From: Methanobrevibacter woesei
Lineage (GTDB): Archaea > Methanobacteriota > Methanobacteria > Methanobacteriales > Methanobacteriaceae
Reading direction: 5' to 3'
Assembly: GCF_003111605.1 (NCBI RefSeq)
Contig: NZ_MZGU01000004.1
Coordinates: 1-64,000 of the forward strand
Length of the DNA: 64,000 nt
Shown: in pieces, positions 39,448 to 49,594 of the stretch
Layout of the letters: every line of letters starts with the position of its first letter
How positions within the stretch are numbered: the stretch's first letter is position 1
Notes under the pieces: model-generated
Databases searched by the model: none
What the model was told of the DNA's origin: nothing
What the model saw: only the letters and a program-made list of their open reading frames with translations
Program-made: the position numbers and the translations under genes

Positions 39448-40242
39448 TTATAAATCACATCTCTTAGGAGATTCAGGAATTCTAGTTTTATGAGCATTTA
39501 TTTTAACTTTTTTAATAATTCTTTCAACTTCCTCAACTGAAATATTAAGATTTTCAGCTATTTTTGAAATATCTTCTTTTTTATCAACATAAAGATAGAG
39601 GAGATTATCAAGTACTTCATATTTCATTCCAATTTCATCTTCATCAGTTTGATTGTCCCATAATCCTGCACGAGGAGGTTTTTCTATAATTTCAGATGGA
39701 ACATTCATGTATTTTGCAAGTTCTCTAACTTGAAGCTTGTATAAATCTCCAATTGGTTCAATATCACAGGCTCCATCACCGTATTTGGTGAAGTAACCTA
39801 TTAACAACTCACTTCTATTTCCAGTTCCTATTACCATGTAATTTTTAGCATTTGCATAGTAGTAGATAATACTCATTCTAATCCTTGCTTTGAGATTTCC
39901 AATAGCTAGCGGGTCATTGTATGTAATATAATTAGTAAGTGTCAAATATTCATTTAAAATACTGTCAATACCAATTTCTCTATATTCAATGCCTAAAATA
40001 TTGGCTAAATCAGTACCATGAACTTTATCTTCTGTTGGTGTTGTTGTTGAAGGCATACTGACTCCAAATACATTTTCTTTTCCAACAGCTTCTGTAGCTA
40101 GAAATGCTGATAATGTTGAATCTATTCCTCCACTTAATCCAACTACTAAACCTTCAGCATTAGCTTCAGACATTTTAGTTTTTATAAACTCTATAATCTT
40201 TTCTTTTGTTTTCTTGCAGTCCAATTGTGGAAGTTCGCTCAT
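39448..40242 (-). CDS. nadE: NAD+ synthetase
   Basis: Final step of NAD synthesis: amidates nicotinate adenine dinucleotide using ATP. 264 residues, the ammonia-dependent form without glutaminase domain. The PP-loop GLSGGIDSTLSAFLA is near residue 40; SMPSTTTPTEDKVHG and GTGNRSELLIGYFTKYGDGACDIEP near 130-155 are typical. I use ATG 40242, 4 nt after GTGAT; the in-frame GTG 40251 is that site itself. It lies upstream of leuS on the same strand, likely one transcript. Confidence 0.95.
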   Translation of the reverse strand: MSELPQLDCKKTKEKIIEFIKTKMSEANAEGLVVGLSGGIDSTLSAFLATEAVGKENVFGVSMPSTTTPTEDKVHGTDLANILGIEYREIGIDSILNEYLTLTNYITYNDPLAIGNLKARIRMSIIYYYANAKNYMVIGTGNRSELLIGYFTKYGDGACDIEPIGDLYKLQVRELAKYMNVPSEIIEKPPRAGLWDNQTDEDEIGMKYEVLDNLLYLYVDKKEDISKIAENLNISVEEVERIIKKVKINAHKTRIPESPKRCDL

Positions 40243-40328
40243 TTTTATCACAGTTAATAATTTTCAATAGTAATAAATATGATTTTTTTTATTAATATAT
40301 TAATAAGTAAAAGCCCTTAATTTAACTT

Positions 40329-40342
40329 AATATTTATATACT
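40329..40342 (+). promoter_or_regulatory. TATA box of the ArsA/Get3-like gene
   Basis: AATATTTATATACT lies about 65-75 nt before the TTG start at 40405. Confidence 0.5.
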
Positions 40343-40374
40343 TTAAAAAAATAATTAATATAAAATAACATTAA

Positions 40375-41415
<1,041 letters not shown>

Positions 41416-41440
41416 CTCCATCTCTTTTTTTAAAGTTCGT

Positions 41441-41698
41441 CTACATCAATACAATAAATCCAAAGAATTCAACAATTAAGACTAAAGTTAATATAAAGTC
41501 TATTTTACTATTTTTAAGCATATATTCAAGTGAATTCTCATTAGTTTCCCCAAAAAGACACCGTTTATAACATATTAATATTAAAAAGGGTAAAATTATT
41601 CTTATTTCAATAGGATCATTGAAAAGTAGGGATACTAAAATAACAATTAAAAAAATTGCTCTTTCTACTTTTTTTGAGTTTAATATATGTTCTATCAT
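41441..41698 (-). CDS. Small membrane protein, second gene downstream of the large adhesin
   Basis: 85 residues with two to three hydrophobic segments: about residues 14-28 (AIFLIVILVSLLFN), 31-45 (IRIILPFLILICYK) and 67-84 near the end. A short charged loop (GETNENSLEYMLKNSK) separates the last two. No family recognised. It lies 5 nt from the similar-sized membrane gene at 41704 and both follow the big adhesin-like gene on the same strand, which could fit an immunity or chaperone role for that protein; this is conjecture. Confidence 0.6.
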   Translation of the reverse strand: MIEHILNSKKVERAIFLIVILVSLLFNDPIEIRIILPFLILICYKRCLFGETNENSLEYMLKNSKIDFILTLVLIVEFFGFIVLM

Positions 41699-41703
41699 TG
41701 TTT

Positions 41704-41952
41704 CTACCCTTTAACAAGTAATGTTATAACAAATGCAAATATTATGAATATCTGACAGTATTTAAGCAAATGTTTTTGTTCACTGTTTATCCAACGTGGA
41801 GATATCAATATTAAAATCCCAGCTATTAATATGCTTATTTTAAAGTAAGGTTCTAGAAAACCATTTAATAATCTAATATTGGCTAAAAAATAAATAAATG
41901 CCAATACTAAGATAACAGTTATGCTAGTTTCAATTATATTTGCTGTTTTCAT
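41704..41952 (-). CDS. Small membrane protein, first gene downstream of the large adhesin
   Basis: 82 residues with three hydrophobic stretches: about 8-26 (ETSITVILVLAFIYFLANI), 36-50 (FKISILIAGILILIS) and 65-80 (CQIFIIFAFVITLLVK). The size and three-span plan resemble its neighbour at 41441, though the sequences are not obviously homologous. It starts 45 nt after the adhesin gene ends and is probably in the same transcript. No family recognised. Confidence 0.6.
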   Translation of the reverse strand: MKTANIIETSITVILVLAFIYFLANIRLLNGFLEPYFKISILIAGILILISPRWINSEQKHLLKYCQIFIIFAFVITLLVKG

Positions 41953-41997
41953 TGTTCATCAACCTATGAACTGTTTTACATAGTTATTTTATATGTA

Positions 41998-44900
41998 TTA
42001 ATAGTCCCAATTTTTAAAGATTACTTTTTCATAGTCTGTTAAATCTCTTCTTCCAGTTATAGAATCTACGTAATTTGCATTATCCATATCTAGATTTCCA
42101 TTTTTATCATAAGGAATTTCAACAAAGTCAGTGTATCCTGTTTCTTGGTTGATTGTGAAGATTGTTTTAGCATTTACTGTATTCCTATTTGGGAAATATT
42201 GCCAGTATTTGTCTTCAATATATTTATCTCTATATTCAACAATAAGTTCATTAGATGCATATACTACATAAAGACCAGCTACAACTCCTCCGGCTGTACC
42301 TGTTTTTATACCACCAACTGCTGTTGGGAGTAATTTACCTCCAAACTCAAGAGCAATTCCCATATCCATTTTAATATGTCCATTAAAGGGATTTAGGAAT
42401 TCTAGATAATTTTTCATAACTGTCATCTGATAATTAACTTGTTTTTGAAGATTAATTGGTTTTAGATATCTAATTCCATAAATTCCATGAACTCCTTTTA
42501 ATTGAATTTTATCAGATATTAATTCGCTATCTATATTGACATAAGCTCCTAAAGAACCACTGGTGAGGTTAATAACAAACCTGTTAGTGGAATTTGCAAT
42601 TTTTATTATTACCTGGTCATCAATTTTGTCAATAACAAGAGATTTTCCTTCATTTATTCCTTCATATATTTCACTAGCTGCAGATTCACCTTCAATTCCT
42701 AATAACTGTAAGCCTGCTTTTTCACATAAGGAATATACAATTCCGGAATTTATTCTGAAGTTTTTAATATTGCTTTCATTTTCTCCTGTTACATCCATTT
42801 TTCCAAGTGTGTCTAACTTTATTCCAAGCCAATCAGAATAAACTAATACTAATGTTTCCCTATCCCAACTTACATTATTGTTCTCAGCTAGTTGATCATT
42901 AATATAAGTTGAACTCCAAAGACAGTATAATCCAGCTATATAAAAATCATAAGCATCTGACAAATAACTGTTGTCTAGGTTATAACGTTGAGAAAGTGCA
43001 TTGTTTAAAATAGTGTCATTTACTTTTGATTTACCAAGAATATAAGTTTCTAAAAGTTCATACTTGTCATATTCATTCCATTCGTAGAGTTCTCCACTTC
43101 CATAAGCAAGATAAGTGCTTTTATGCATACTTTGATTATCCATTTTTAAGCTAGTATTAATTTGTTCAAAGCTAAAGAATTGATAACCAACTCCAATTAA
43201 ATCATAAACGGAATTAGTAGTGAATAATCTTTCTGTAAATTCAATTGTTGCTATTTTTTCATTTTCTAGAATTATATCAACGGCTTCTCCTTTATAGTTA
43301 TTTACAGTTGTAGGTCTATAGATGGCACTAAATTGACTTACAACATCGTTAGTTTTTCCACTATAAGTTATTTTTAACTTCTGATTCTCAAGTTTTAAAT
43401 TGATCCCCTGTGTTTTAAAGTCATTATTCATCTTTTCTCCAAGATAAGAAATAAAATAGTTTTCATTATCTTTTATAACGGTATTTTGTGTGTACGGAGA
43501 ATTTGTAGTGAATAAATAGCTATTACCATTGATATGGATTTTAATATCTCGTATAAAATCAATAGATTTGTCATTTTTTGTTATTCCGTTTATTAATTCA
43601 ATTGTGTAATTAAAATTTGGAACTTTATTGACATTTAATAATATTGTTGTTTCTGATTGTCCAAATTTTCCTGTTGGAGCATGTTTTAATTTAACAGAAT
43701 AATTTCCATCACTTAAATTTATTTTAAGCCTTGCAATTCCATTTGCATCGGTTACTTTTTTATATTCAATTCCAGAAACGAAATAGGATATAATTTCTCC
43801 TTCAATTGGTAATCCATTGGAATCTTTTAGAATGGATTCTAAATAACTTCCTTTTTTAGATATATTTGTTGAAGGAACAGTGATTGTTGTTTCTAATTTG
43901 TAATTATCATCTCTCAGTATGATGTTACTTCCAGAAACAGGTTTATATCCATTACTTCCACTGTATATCCATGTAACTTCATATTTTCCAGGATCGAGAT
44001 TTATTCTTAATTTTGCATCTCCGTTATTGTCAGTAACTCGAGCATAAGTTATTCCATTAACGGTAATGTTAACTGTTTCATTGATTACACTTTGATTTGT
44101 TGCTTCATTTTTTAAATTTACAACGAAATAGGACCCTTTTCTATTTAATATTATGTCTTTACTTTCTGCAGTTAAGTTCTGACGAATTATAGTTAAGGTG
44201 TTTGAAATGGTTTCAGCAGAGTAACCAAAATCTATTACACTACTTTTTATTTTATATTCTCCAGGTTCTAGATTAATTATTACTCTAGCTATTCCATCTT
44301 CTTCTGTCTGTTTATATTGTGTATCAATGAGTTGTCCATTTTTATAAATTTCATTTTTAATGTTAAGTCCTTCTAAAGGTTTATTATCGTCCATTAAAGT
44401 TACAAAATAAGTTTCATAACCTCCATATCCTATTTCCATATCTTCTCCACTGAGATTAACTTCATTTGTTTTAACAGTAATGAGTTTATCTCCTGAACTT
44501 CCTTTATATCCCAATGTTTCTTCAAATTTGTAGGATATCTGATAAGTACCGGGATCTAAGTTTATATTTAAACTTGCATGTCCTGTTAAATTTGTAAGTC
44601 TCTCATAACTAACTCCATTCACTGTGAAAATGACTGGGTGTTGAATTAAAGGTTTATTTTTTTCTGTAACTAATTGAACAGTATATTTTCCTTTTCTAAA
44701 TTCTATATTTAAGTTATTTCCAATTATGGATGTCTTATAAGTATTAACTGCTATATATCCATCTAAATCTTTGGCACTTTTGTAATGTCCAATTCCATGA
44801 TGTTCTGTTTTAATTGTATAAACTTTATCTGGATTTAAATTGATGTTTAGGCTTGCTTCTCCATTTTCATCTGTTATCCTATCATAAGAAACTTGATTTA

Positions 44901-45474
44901 TTGTGAATGTTAATTGCTGATTAGCCAGTGGTTTATTATTGCCTCCAACTAATTGAACTGTGTATTTATCGCTTTTATAACCTACGTCCATATATGTGCT
45001 GCCAACAAGTGTGGCGTTCATAGGTTTCACGTTTATATTATTTAGTTTGGAGATATGTTTTGTTCCAAGTATACAATCAGTTGTTATTTCATATTTTCCA
45101 GGATCAAGATTGATATTTAGTTTAGCAAATCCATTATCATCAGTTATCCGATAATATGTTATGCCATTAACTGTTATATTCACTGGAATGTCAGGTAATG
45201 GATTTTTATCATTATCATAAACATTTACTTTATGTGCACCATCTTTATAATACATATCTAAGTCTTTTGTCTCTAGAGTACCTTCTATTTCATTTATCAC
45301 TCCTTTATCTTCATTTAAAATAGCTGTATTTGTTGTTTCTGTTGTATTGTCTACATCACTTGCAGATACGGTTCCTATTAATAAAAATAATAGGAAAACA
45401 AAAATTACTACATGCCTTTTTTCAATCATTTTATCTACCAAACCTGTTAATTTTTTTAAAAAATTAACATTCAT
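41998..45474 (-). CDS. Large adhesin-like surface protein with six Ig-like repeats and a distinct C-terminal region
   Basis: 1158 residues. A secretion signal lies at residues 16-39 (MIEKRHVVIFVFLLFLLIGT, then VSAS); an ATG at 45429 would give a normal signal peptide and may be the true start. Six Ig-like repeats of about 90 residues follow (roughly 55-640), each ending in a version of D-x-N-G-x-A-x-L-x-I-N-L-x-P-G-x-Y, as in the fragment at 1-126. The last 500 or so residues lack repeats, include a Gly-rich hydrophobic stretch near 1075 and end in a polar tail rich in Asn, Asp and Tyr. No pseudomurein-binding repeat or C-terminal anchor is evident. Two small membrane proteins follow. Confidence 0.85.
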   Translation of the reverse strand: MNVNFLKKLTGLVDKMIEKRHVVIFVFLLFLLIGTVSASDVDNTTETTNTAILNEDKGVINEIEGTLETKDLDMYYKDGAHKVNVYDNDKNPLPDIPVNITVNGITYYRITDDNGFAKLNINLDPGKYEITTDCILGTKHISKLNNINVKPMNATLVGSTYMDVGYKSDKYTVQLVGGNNKPLANQQLTFTINQVSYDRITDENGEASLNINLNPDKVYTIKTEHHGIGHYKSAKDLDGYIAVNTYKTSIIGNNLNIEFRKGKYTVQLVTEKNKPLIQHPVIFTVNGVSYERLTNLTGHASLNINLDPGTYQISYKFEETLGYKGSSGDKLITVKTNEVNLSGEDMEIGYGGYETYFVTLMDDNKPLEGLNIKNEIYKNGQLIDTQYKQTEEDGIARVIINLEPGEYKIKSSVIDFGYSAETISNTLTIIRQNLTAESKDIILNRKGSYFVVNLKNEATNQSVINETVNITVNGITYARVTDNNGDAKLRINLDPGKYEVTWIYSGSNGYKPVSGSNIILRDDNYKLETTITVPSTNISKKGSYLESILKDSNGLPIEGEIISYFVSGIEYKKVTDANGIARLKINLSDGNYSVKLKHAPTGKFGQSETTILLNVNKVPNFNYTIELINGITKNDKSIDFIRDIKIHINGNSYLFTTNSPYTQNTVIKDNENYFISYLGEKMNNDFKTQGINLKLENQKLKITYSGKTNDVVSQFSAIYRPTTVNNYKGEAVDIILENEKIATIEFTERLFTTNSVYDLIGVGYQFFSFEQINTSLKMDNQSMHKSTYLAYGSGELYEWNEYDKYELLETYILGKSKVNDTILNNALSQRYNLDNSYLSDAYDFYIAGLYCLWSSTYINDQLAENNNVSWDRETLVLVYSDWLGIKLDTLGKMDVTGENESNIKNFRINSGIVYSLCEKAGLQLLGIEGESAASEIYEGINEGKSLVIDKIDDQVIIKIANSTNRFVINLTSGSLGAYVNIDSELISDKIQLKGVHGIYGIRYLKPINLQKQVNYQMTVMKNYLEFLNPFNGHIKMDMGIALEFGGKLLPTAVGGIKTGTAGGVVAGLYVVYASNELIVEYRDKYIEDKYWQYFPNRNTVNAKTIFTINQETGYTDFVEIPYDKNGNLDMDNANYVDSITGRRDLTDYEKVIFKNWDY

Positions 45475-45616
45475 TTTTTGGTAGTGGCTCTTATTTATTA
45501 ATTAATAGTATTTTAAAAGAGTAATTTTTAATAATATTGAAAAATAGCTATTTATTTATTGATTAAAAAATAATAAGTTAGTTTAAATTAAAAAAATTAG
45601 ATTTGGATGAATTATT

Positions 45617-46252
45617 TTAGTAAATAATCATTATGCACATATATGTAAATTCGCTATTTGCTATTTCTTTAAGTGTGGAATGTACAATTTTCTCATTATC
45701 ATAACTTAATCTTTCACAAACTGTAACTTTACGATTTGGATTGACATTATTATCTAATAAAAATTGTGCCATATCTTTTACTTTACGTGAAGGTAATGCA
45801 ATGGTGGTTTTTCCATTATTTATAACTGGTAATATGTCTTCAATGTTTTCACGACCATGAAAAGTCATAACATTTGCCATGTCCCATTGTATATGGTTTT
45901 TTGCAGCAGCTAATTGCAATGAACTTATTCCAGGTATGACTTCAATATTTTCTTTATTGAATCCTTTTTCATCAGCTATTCTAAGCACGGTTTTTAACAC
46001 TCCTGAAAATCCAGGATCTCCTGTAGACAATATTGATACAGTTGATCCATTAATAGCTAGTTCAACAGCTTCTTCTAACTTTTCAACAAGGTCTTTTACA
46101 TTAAATGAAATCTTTTCCTGAATTTCATCAAATAATTTTATTGCTCTTTCACTTCCAACTGTAATATCTGAATTTTTAACAGTTTCTATTGCTTTTTTTG
46201 TTAAATAGTCACTAGATCCAGGTCCAATTCCAACAATATATATTTTATTCAT
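45617..46252 (-). CDS. cbiE: Cobalt-precorrin-7 C5-methyltransferase
   Basis: 211 residues of the tetrapyrrole methylase family. MNKIYIVGIGPGSSDYLTKK at the N-terminus is the glycine-rich SAM site, followed by VSILSTGDPGFSGVL and VIPGISSLQLAAAK. CbiE methylates C5 of precorrin-7 in anaerobic corrinoid synthesis; the separate CbiT for C15 is not in this window. Its start overlaps the end of the upstream phosphodiesterase gene by 8 nt, so a corrinoid gene is co-translated with an envelope-like phosphatase, an odd pairing. Confidence 0.92.
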   Translation of the reverse strand: MNKIYIVGIGPGSSDYLTKKAIETVKNSDITVGSERAIKLFDEIQEKISFNVKDLVEKLEEAVELAINGSTVSILSTGDPGFSGVLKTVLRIADEKGFNKENIEVIPGISSLQLAAAKNHIQWDMANVMTFHGRENIEDILPVINNGKTTIALPSRKVKDMAQFLLDNNVNPNRKVTVCERLSYDNEKIVHSTLKEIANSEFTYMCIMIIY

Positions 46253-48416
46253 TTTTATCCTCTTTTAATTTGTTAATTTCTTTTTTAAGTATCTTGTAAA
46301 TGGATTCTCCACCAACAATCTCCTTTGGAATCTCCCATTGGGATGGATAGATTAAGAATGGTTTTGTTTGATTTCCACCAAGTCCTCCATGGCTTCCAAT
46401 AAGTTCTTCAAAAGCACATATTTCATCAGTTTCAGGGTCGTAAAAACTATTTACTAAAATATCTGGGACATGTTTAAATGAATTATGTCTTTTAAGATGT
46501 TTGACAACATTTTTTCCAAAGTTTTCAATTGGATTTTTTCCAACTATTTCATCAGAATCTAAATAATAAACTCCTTCGTCTCCAAGTACCATTGGCCCAT
46601 GTCTTTTGGAATCTACTAATATAAAACCAATTCCTGGATGTTTAACAAGTTCTGGAATAATATTTGGGAAAAGAGTAATTATTTCTTCGTAAGTTAATCT
46701 ATGATTCCATTGGGTGAAATAGATTAATGCCAAGTTTCCAGAACCTAATACAATTAATTCAGATTCTTCTGGCTTTTTAACTGTATATCTTAATGATTCA
46801 TGAGATTTTATATACTGTAGAACATCTTCGTATTTGTTTTTTATTATATTGTCTTTTTGATTTAATATAAAGTCTAAACTTTCACCATACCTTGTTTTAA
46901 TGTTGTTAATGGTTTTACTTTCATCATATTTGTCTTTTAAAGTATTATAAGTCTTACTTTCAGTTATCTGTTCATTTTTGAGTTTATCCATTTTGTCTTT
47001 AATATTTTCAAGTCGTCCTTCTGTGCTGTAAATTTCTTTTAAATGGTCTAAATTAGAGTCCATTGCACTGAATATGGTCATATCTTCAGGTATTAAACTC
47101 CTAACAAAGTTAGGAAAAGAAATTCCATATCTTTGTTTAAATGTAGCTCCTTTTCCCTGTCCATGATCAGATAAGATTACAAATTCATAATCTCTATCTC
47201 CTATATCTACTGCTTTCTGTAAGCGGAAAAATTGTAAATCTATACTTCTTAAGACACTCCATACATCGTCATCTTCAACTCCTGAGTGATGTGCTATTTC
47301 ATCGTAACCTGTGTAAGTTGCATATGCAGAATCTATTTCTCCAATTAACAAATCTCCAATTAATGTTTCAGTAGCTACTTCTCTTAAAAATACATTAGCT
47401 CCTCCACGAGCACCAATATAAATCAATCCTCTTTTTAATCTTGGTTGAATATTTCTTATTTTGTGCATAATTTGAGATTTAATTTCAACAAGCATATCAT
47501 ATATAAACAAGATTAAAATACGTTGGAATGTATAAAAACTTGAGAATACTGCATACCATGAAAAATTGTATAGCTTTCTAATGTCTCTTAGCTTACTTGA
47601 AGTAAAAATAACATTGTCAGTATCTCCAGAAAACATATTGATTCTGCTTGCACCGTTATCAGCTAACAATCCATTTCCATCAGATATTCTTTCTTCAATA
47701 GCTTTTGCATGTGAAAATTTAGAAGAAACCATTATTTTGTTATTATTTTCCTTTTCAACCCATCTAAATGCAACAATATCTTTATTATTGCCATGTAATA
47801 TTCCTGCTTGACTTGAACTTGTTTGACTTGATAAATCTGTTTCCCATGGGGTTAGCTTATGGCTTTTATCATCTAGCCATTGCTTAACTGTTGGCATATA
47901 TCCTTTTTCAATTGCTTTTTTTAGTGTGCTTGCTGAAAGTCCATCAATTTCAAGCATTATTAATCCAGGGTATTTTTTGGACTTTCGTTTCTTTTTTATA
48001 GCTTGCTTTTTAAGCCCAATAATATGGCTTTTATCTAAATCTAAGTTAATTAAGCTTGAAATAATTCCAGTTACAAGAGCCATAACCAATGGGACCTGAA
48101 TAACTGCTGCAAGACCTCCACTAACTCCTGGGATGAAATGACAAACACCATAAAAGATAAGGCAGGTTATTATTATCATTCCAATTCCAAATGTATAAAT
48201 CAAAAAGGGCATTACAAATTTTCTAATTAGTGGCCAAATTAAAAAATTGATTATAGAAACTGCTGCAACAATTAATATAGCATTATACATTGGTCCTAAT
48301 ATGAAATCAGTACAAATGTAAGACATAGCTATTACAGCAGCAATATTTCCTATTCCGATTATTATTGTGTCTAGAATAGTTATTATCCAACTTTTTATTG
48401 TTTGTTTTGAGGTCAT
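46245..48416 (-). CDS. Membrane protein: holin-like N-terminus fused to an alkaline phosphatase-superfamily domain
   Basis: 723 residues. Four membrane segments fill residues about 12-130, in the pattern of the superfamily IV holin-like domain (LDTIIIGIGNIAAVIAMSYI ... GVCHFIPGVSGGLAAVI). From about 150 on, a type I phosphodiesterase/alkaline phosphatase fold appears: PGLIMLEIDGLSASTLKKA (metal Asp), DLSSQTSSSQAGIL (catalytic Thr/Ser area), TGYDEIAHHSGVEDDDVW and VILSDHGQGKGATF. A coiled stretch sits near 460-540. It probably hydrolyses a phosphodiester or phosphoglycan at the membrane; substrate unknown. Flanked by a metallophosphoesterase and cbiE on the same strand. Confidence 0.82.
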   Translation of the reverse strand: MTSKQTIKSWIITILDTIIIGIGNIAAVIAMSYICTDFILGPMYNAILIVAAVSIINFLIWPLIRKFVMPFLIYTFGIGMIIITCLIFYGVCHFIPGVSGGLAAVIQVPLVMALVTGIISSLINLDLDKSHIIGLKKQAIKKKRKSKKYPGLIMLEIDGLSASTLKKAIEKGYMPTVKQWLDDKSHKLTPWETDLSSQTSSSQAGILHGNNKDIVAFRWVEKENNNKIMVSSKFSHAKAIEERISDGNGLLADNGASRINMFSGDTDNVIFTSSKLRDIRKLYNFSWYAVFSSFYTFQRILILFIYDMLVEIKSQIMHKIRNIQPRLKRGLIYIGARGGANVFLREVATETLIGDLLIGEIDSAYATYTGYDEIAHHSGVEDDDVWSVLRSIDLQFFRLQKAVDIGDRDYEFVILSDHGQGKGATFKQRYGISFPNFVRSLIPEDMTIFSAMDSNLDHLKEIYSTEGRLENIKDKMDKLKNEQITESKTYNTLKDKYDESKTINNIKTRYGESLDFILNQKDNIIKNKYEDVLQYIKSHESLRYTVKKPEESELIVLGSGNLALIYFTQWNHRLTYEEIITLFPNIIPELVKHPGIGFILVDSKRHGPMVLGDEGVYYLDSDEIVGKNPIENFGKNVVKHLKRHNSFKHVPDILVNSFYDPETDEICAFEELIGSHGGLGGNQTKPFLIYPSQWEIPKEIVGGESIYKILKKEINKLKEDKNE

Positions 48417-48422
48417 AATTTT

Positions 48423-49493
48423 TCAGTGTTCTGATTTAAGTGTAAAAAGTGTTATTTCAGGTTTACAATTAATTCTCATCCAAAATACATTAGTTCCAAG
48501 GCCTTTACTTGTATATTGGAGCATATTTCCAACTTTATATTTTCCAACAGGGTATTTTGTAGAGTAAGATCCTCTAAATATGGTTGTTCCAGTTCCAGGA
48601 ATTATAAATTGCCCTCCATGTGAATGTCCAGATATTTGAAGAGCAAACCTATTAGTTTTTGATGATTTGCTTGCAAAGTCGGGTTCATGAACTAATATTA
48701 TGGCTGGTCCTTCTTTAGGTAATCTTTCCATTACTTGATTTAGATTATCTTTTCCAAGCATATAGCTATCAACACCAGCTATATTCAGTATTTTTTCTCC
48801 ATTTTCACTATTTCTTTTTAATGTATAAACGTCATTACTAACATCGATAATATCTGAATTTTTTAGTATTTCTCTTATTTTTTTCTCACCTAACCAATGG
48901 TCGTGATTTCCTAAAACTGCTAACTTTACATCTTTCGCTTCAAGTCTTTTAAATCCATGTTCTAGGGGTTTTTCATATTTATCTAAAATATATGAAACAT
49001 AATCTCCTGTTAAAGTTATCATATCTGGGTTTAAAGCATTTATGTAGTCTACAACTCCTTCAAATATTTTAGGACTTAACCATTGCCCTAAATGAATATC
49101 AGTTATGTTAACAATTGTATATCCGTCAAAAACAGGGTCTAATTTTTTTATTTTAACATTAACTTTCACTAATTCAAATTTGGATTCATCAAAATCCACA
49201 TTAAACATCATTTCTCTAGATCCAGTCATTATTTCTTGGATTCCTTGTCTAACTTTAAGTGCTCTGGGTTTATCTTCACTATCGCTTGTTATTTTGTCCT
49301 GAATTCCTTGTACGACTTTTTCAGCTTTCTGTTTATTTTCTTGGATTCCTTTAACGACCTTTTCTGCTTTAGGTTTTATTTCTTGAATTCCTTGTACAAT
49401 CTTTTCTGCTTTCTGTTTATTTTCTTCACCATCAAAGATTATATCTTGAATTCCTTCCATGACTCTCTCTGCAGTAGGTTTTTTAGTGGCCAT
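48423..49493 (-). CDS. Calcineurin-like metallophosphoesterase with N-terminal heptad-spaced repeats
   Basis: 356 residues. The C-terminal 250 are a YkuE-type phosphoesterase with all metal motifs: NITDIHLGQ (D-x-H), LTGDYVS (GD), LGNHDHW (GNHD), VHEPD and SGHSHGGQF. Residues 8-87 hold five copies of a ten-residue motif A-E-K-V-V-x-G-I-Q-E/D starting at 8, 29, 43, 57 and 78, spacings that are all multiples of seven, predicting an amphipathic helix or coiled coil. The usual N-terminal signal or membrane segment of YkuE is missing. GGAGG precedes the ATG. It is the first gene of a run with the membrane phosphodiesterase and cbiE. Confidence 0.88.
   Translation of the reverse strand: MATKKPTAERVMEGIQDIIFDGEENKQKAEKIVQGIQEIKPKAEKVVKGIQENKQKAEKVVQGIQDKITSDSEDKPRALKVRQGIQEIMTGSREMMFNVDFDESKFELVKVNVKIKKLDPVFDGYTIVNITDIHLGQWLSPKIFEGVVDYINALNPDMITLTGDYVSYILDKYEKPLEHGFKRLEAKDVKLAVLGNHDHWLGEKKIREILKNSDIIDVSNDVYTLKRNSENGEKILNIAGVDSYMLGKDNLNQVMERLPKEGPAIILVHEPDFASKSSKTNRFALQISGHSHGGQFIIPGTGTTIFRGSYSTKYPVGKYKVGNMLQYTSKGLGTNVFWMRINCKPEITLFTLKSEH
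49233..49472 (-). repeat. Five in-frame coding repeats in the metallophosphoesterase N-terminus
   Basis: Five copies of a 30-nt coding unit for A-[EL]-[KR]-[VI]-x-x-G-I-Q-[ED], at spacings of 63, 42, 42 and 63 nt. The middle copies are close in DNA sequence as well, so recent duplication or slippage is plausible. Confidence 0.75.
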
Positions 49494-49594
49494 TTAATCC
49501 TCCGAAATAATTAAGTTAATATTTAATCATATAATTTAACTTATATATAACTTAATGAACTAATATTTAATAGATTAATTATTTTGTGATTATT

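Noticed and set aside
40289-40306. 18-bp perfect palindrome TTATTAATATATTAATAA between nadE and the ArsA/Get3 gene
   Set aside because: Composed only of A and T; one such palindrome is expected by chance in the A+T-rich gaps of a window this size. It is not near an HTH gene.
41998-45474. Adhesin repeats as DNA repeats or CRISPR
   Set aside because: The similarity is at protein level (Ig-like domains of about 90 residues) with diverged DNA, so it is a protein repeat. No regular short repeats with unique spacers occur anywhere in the window.
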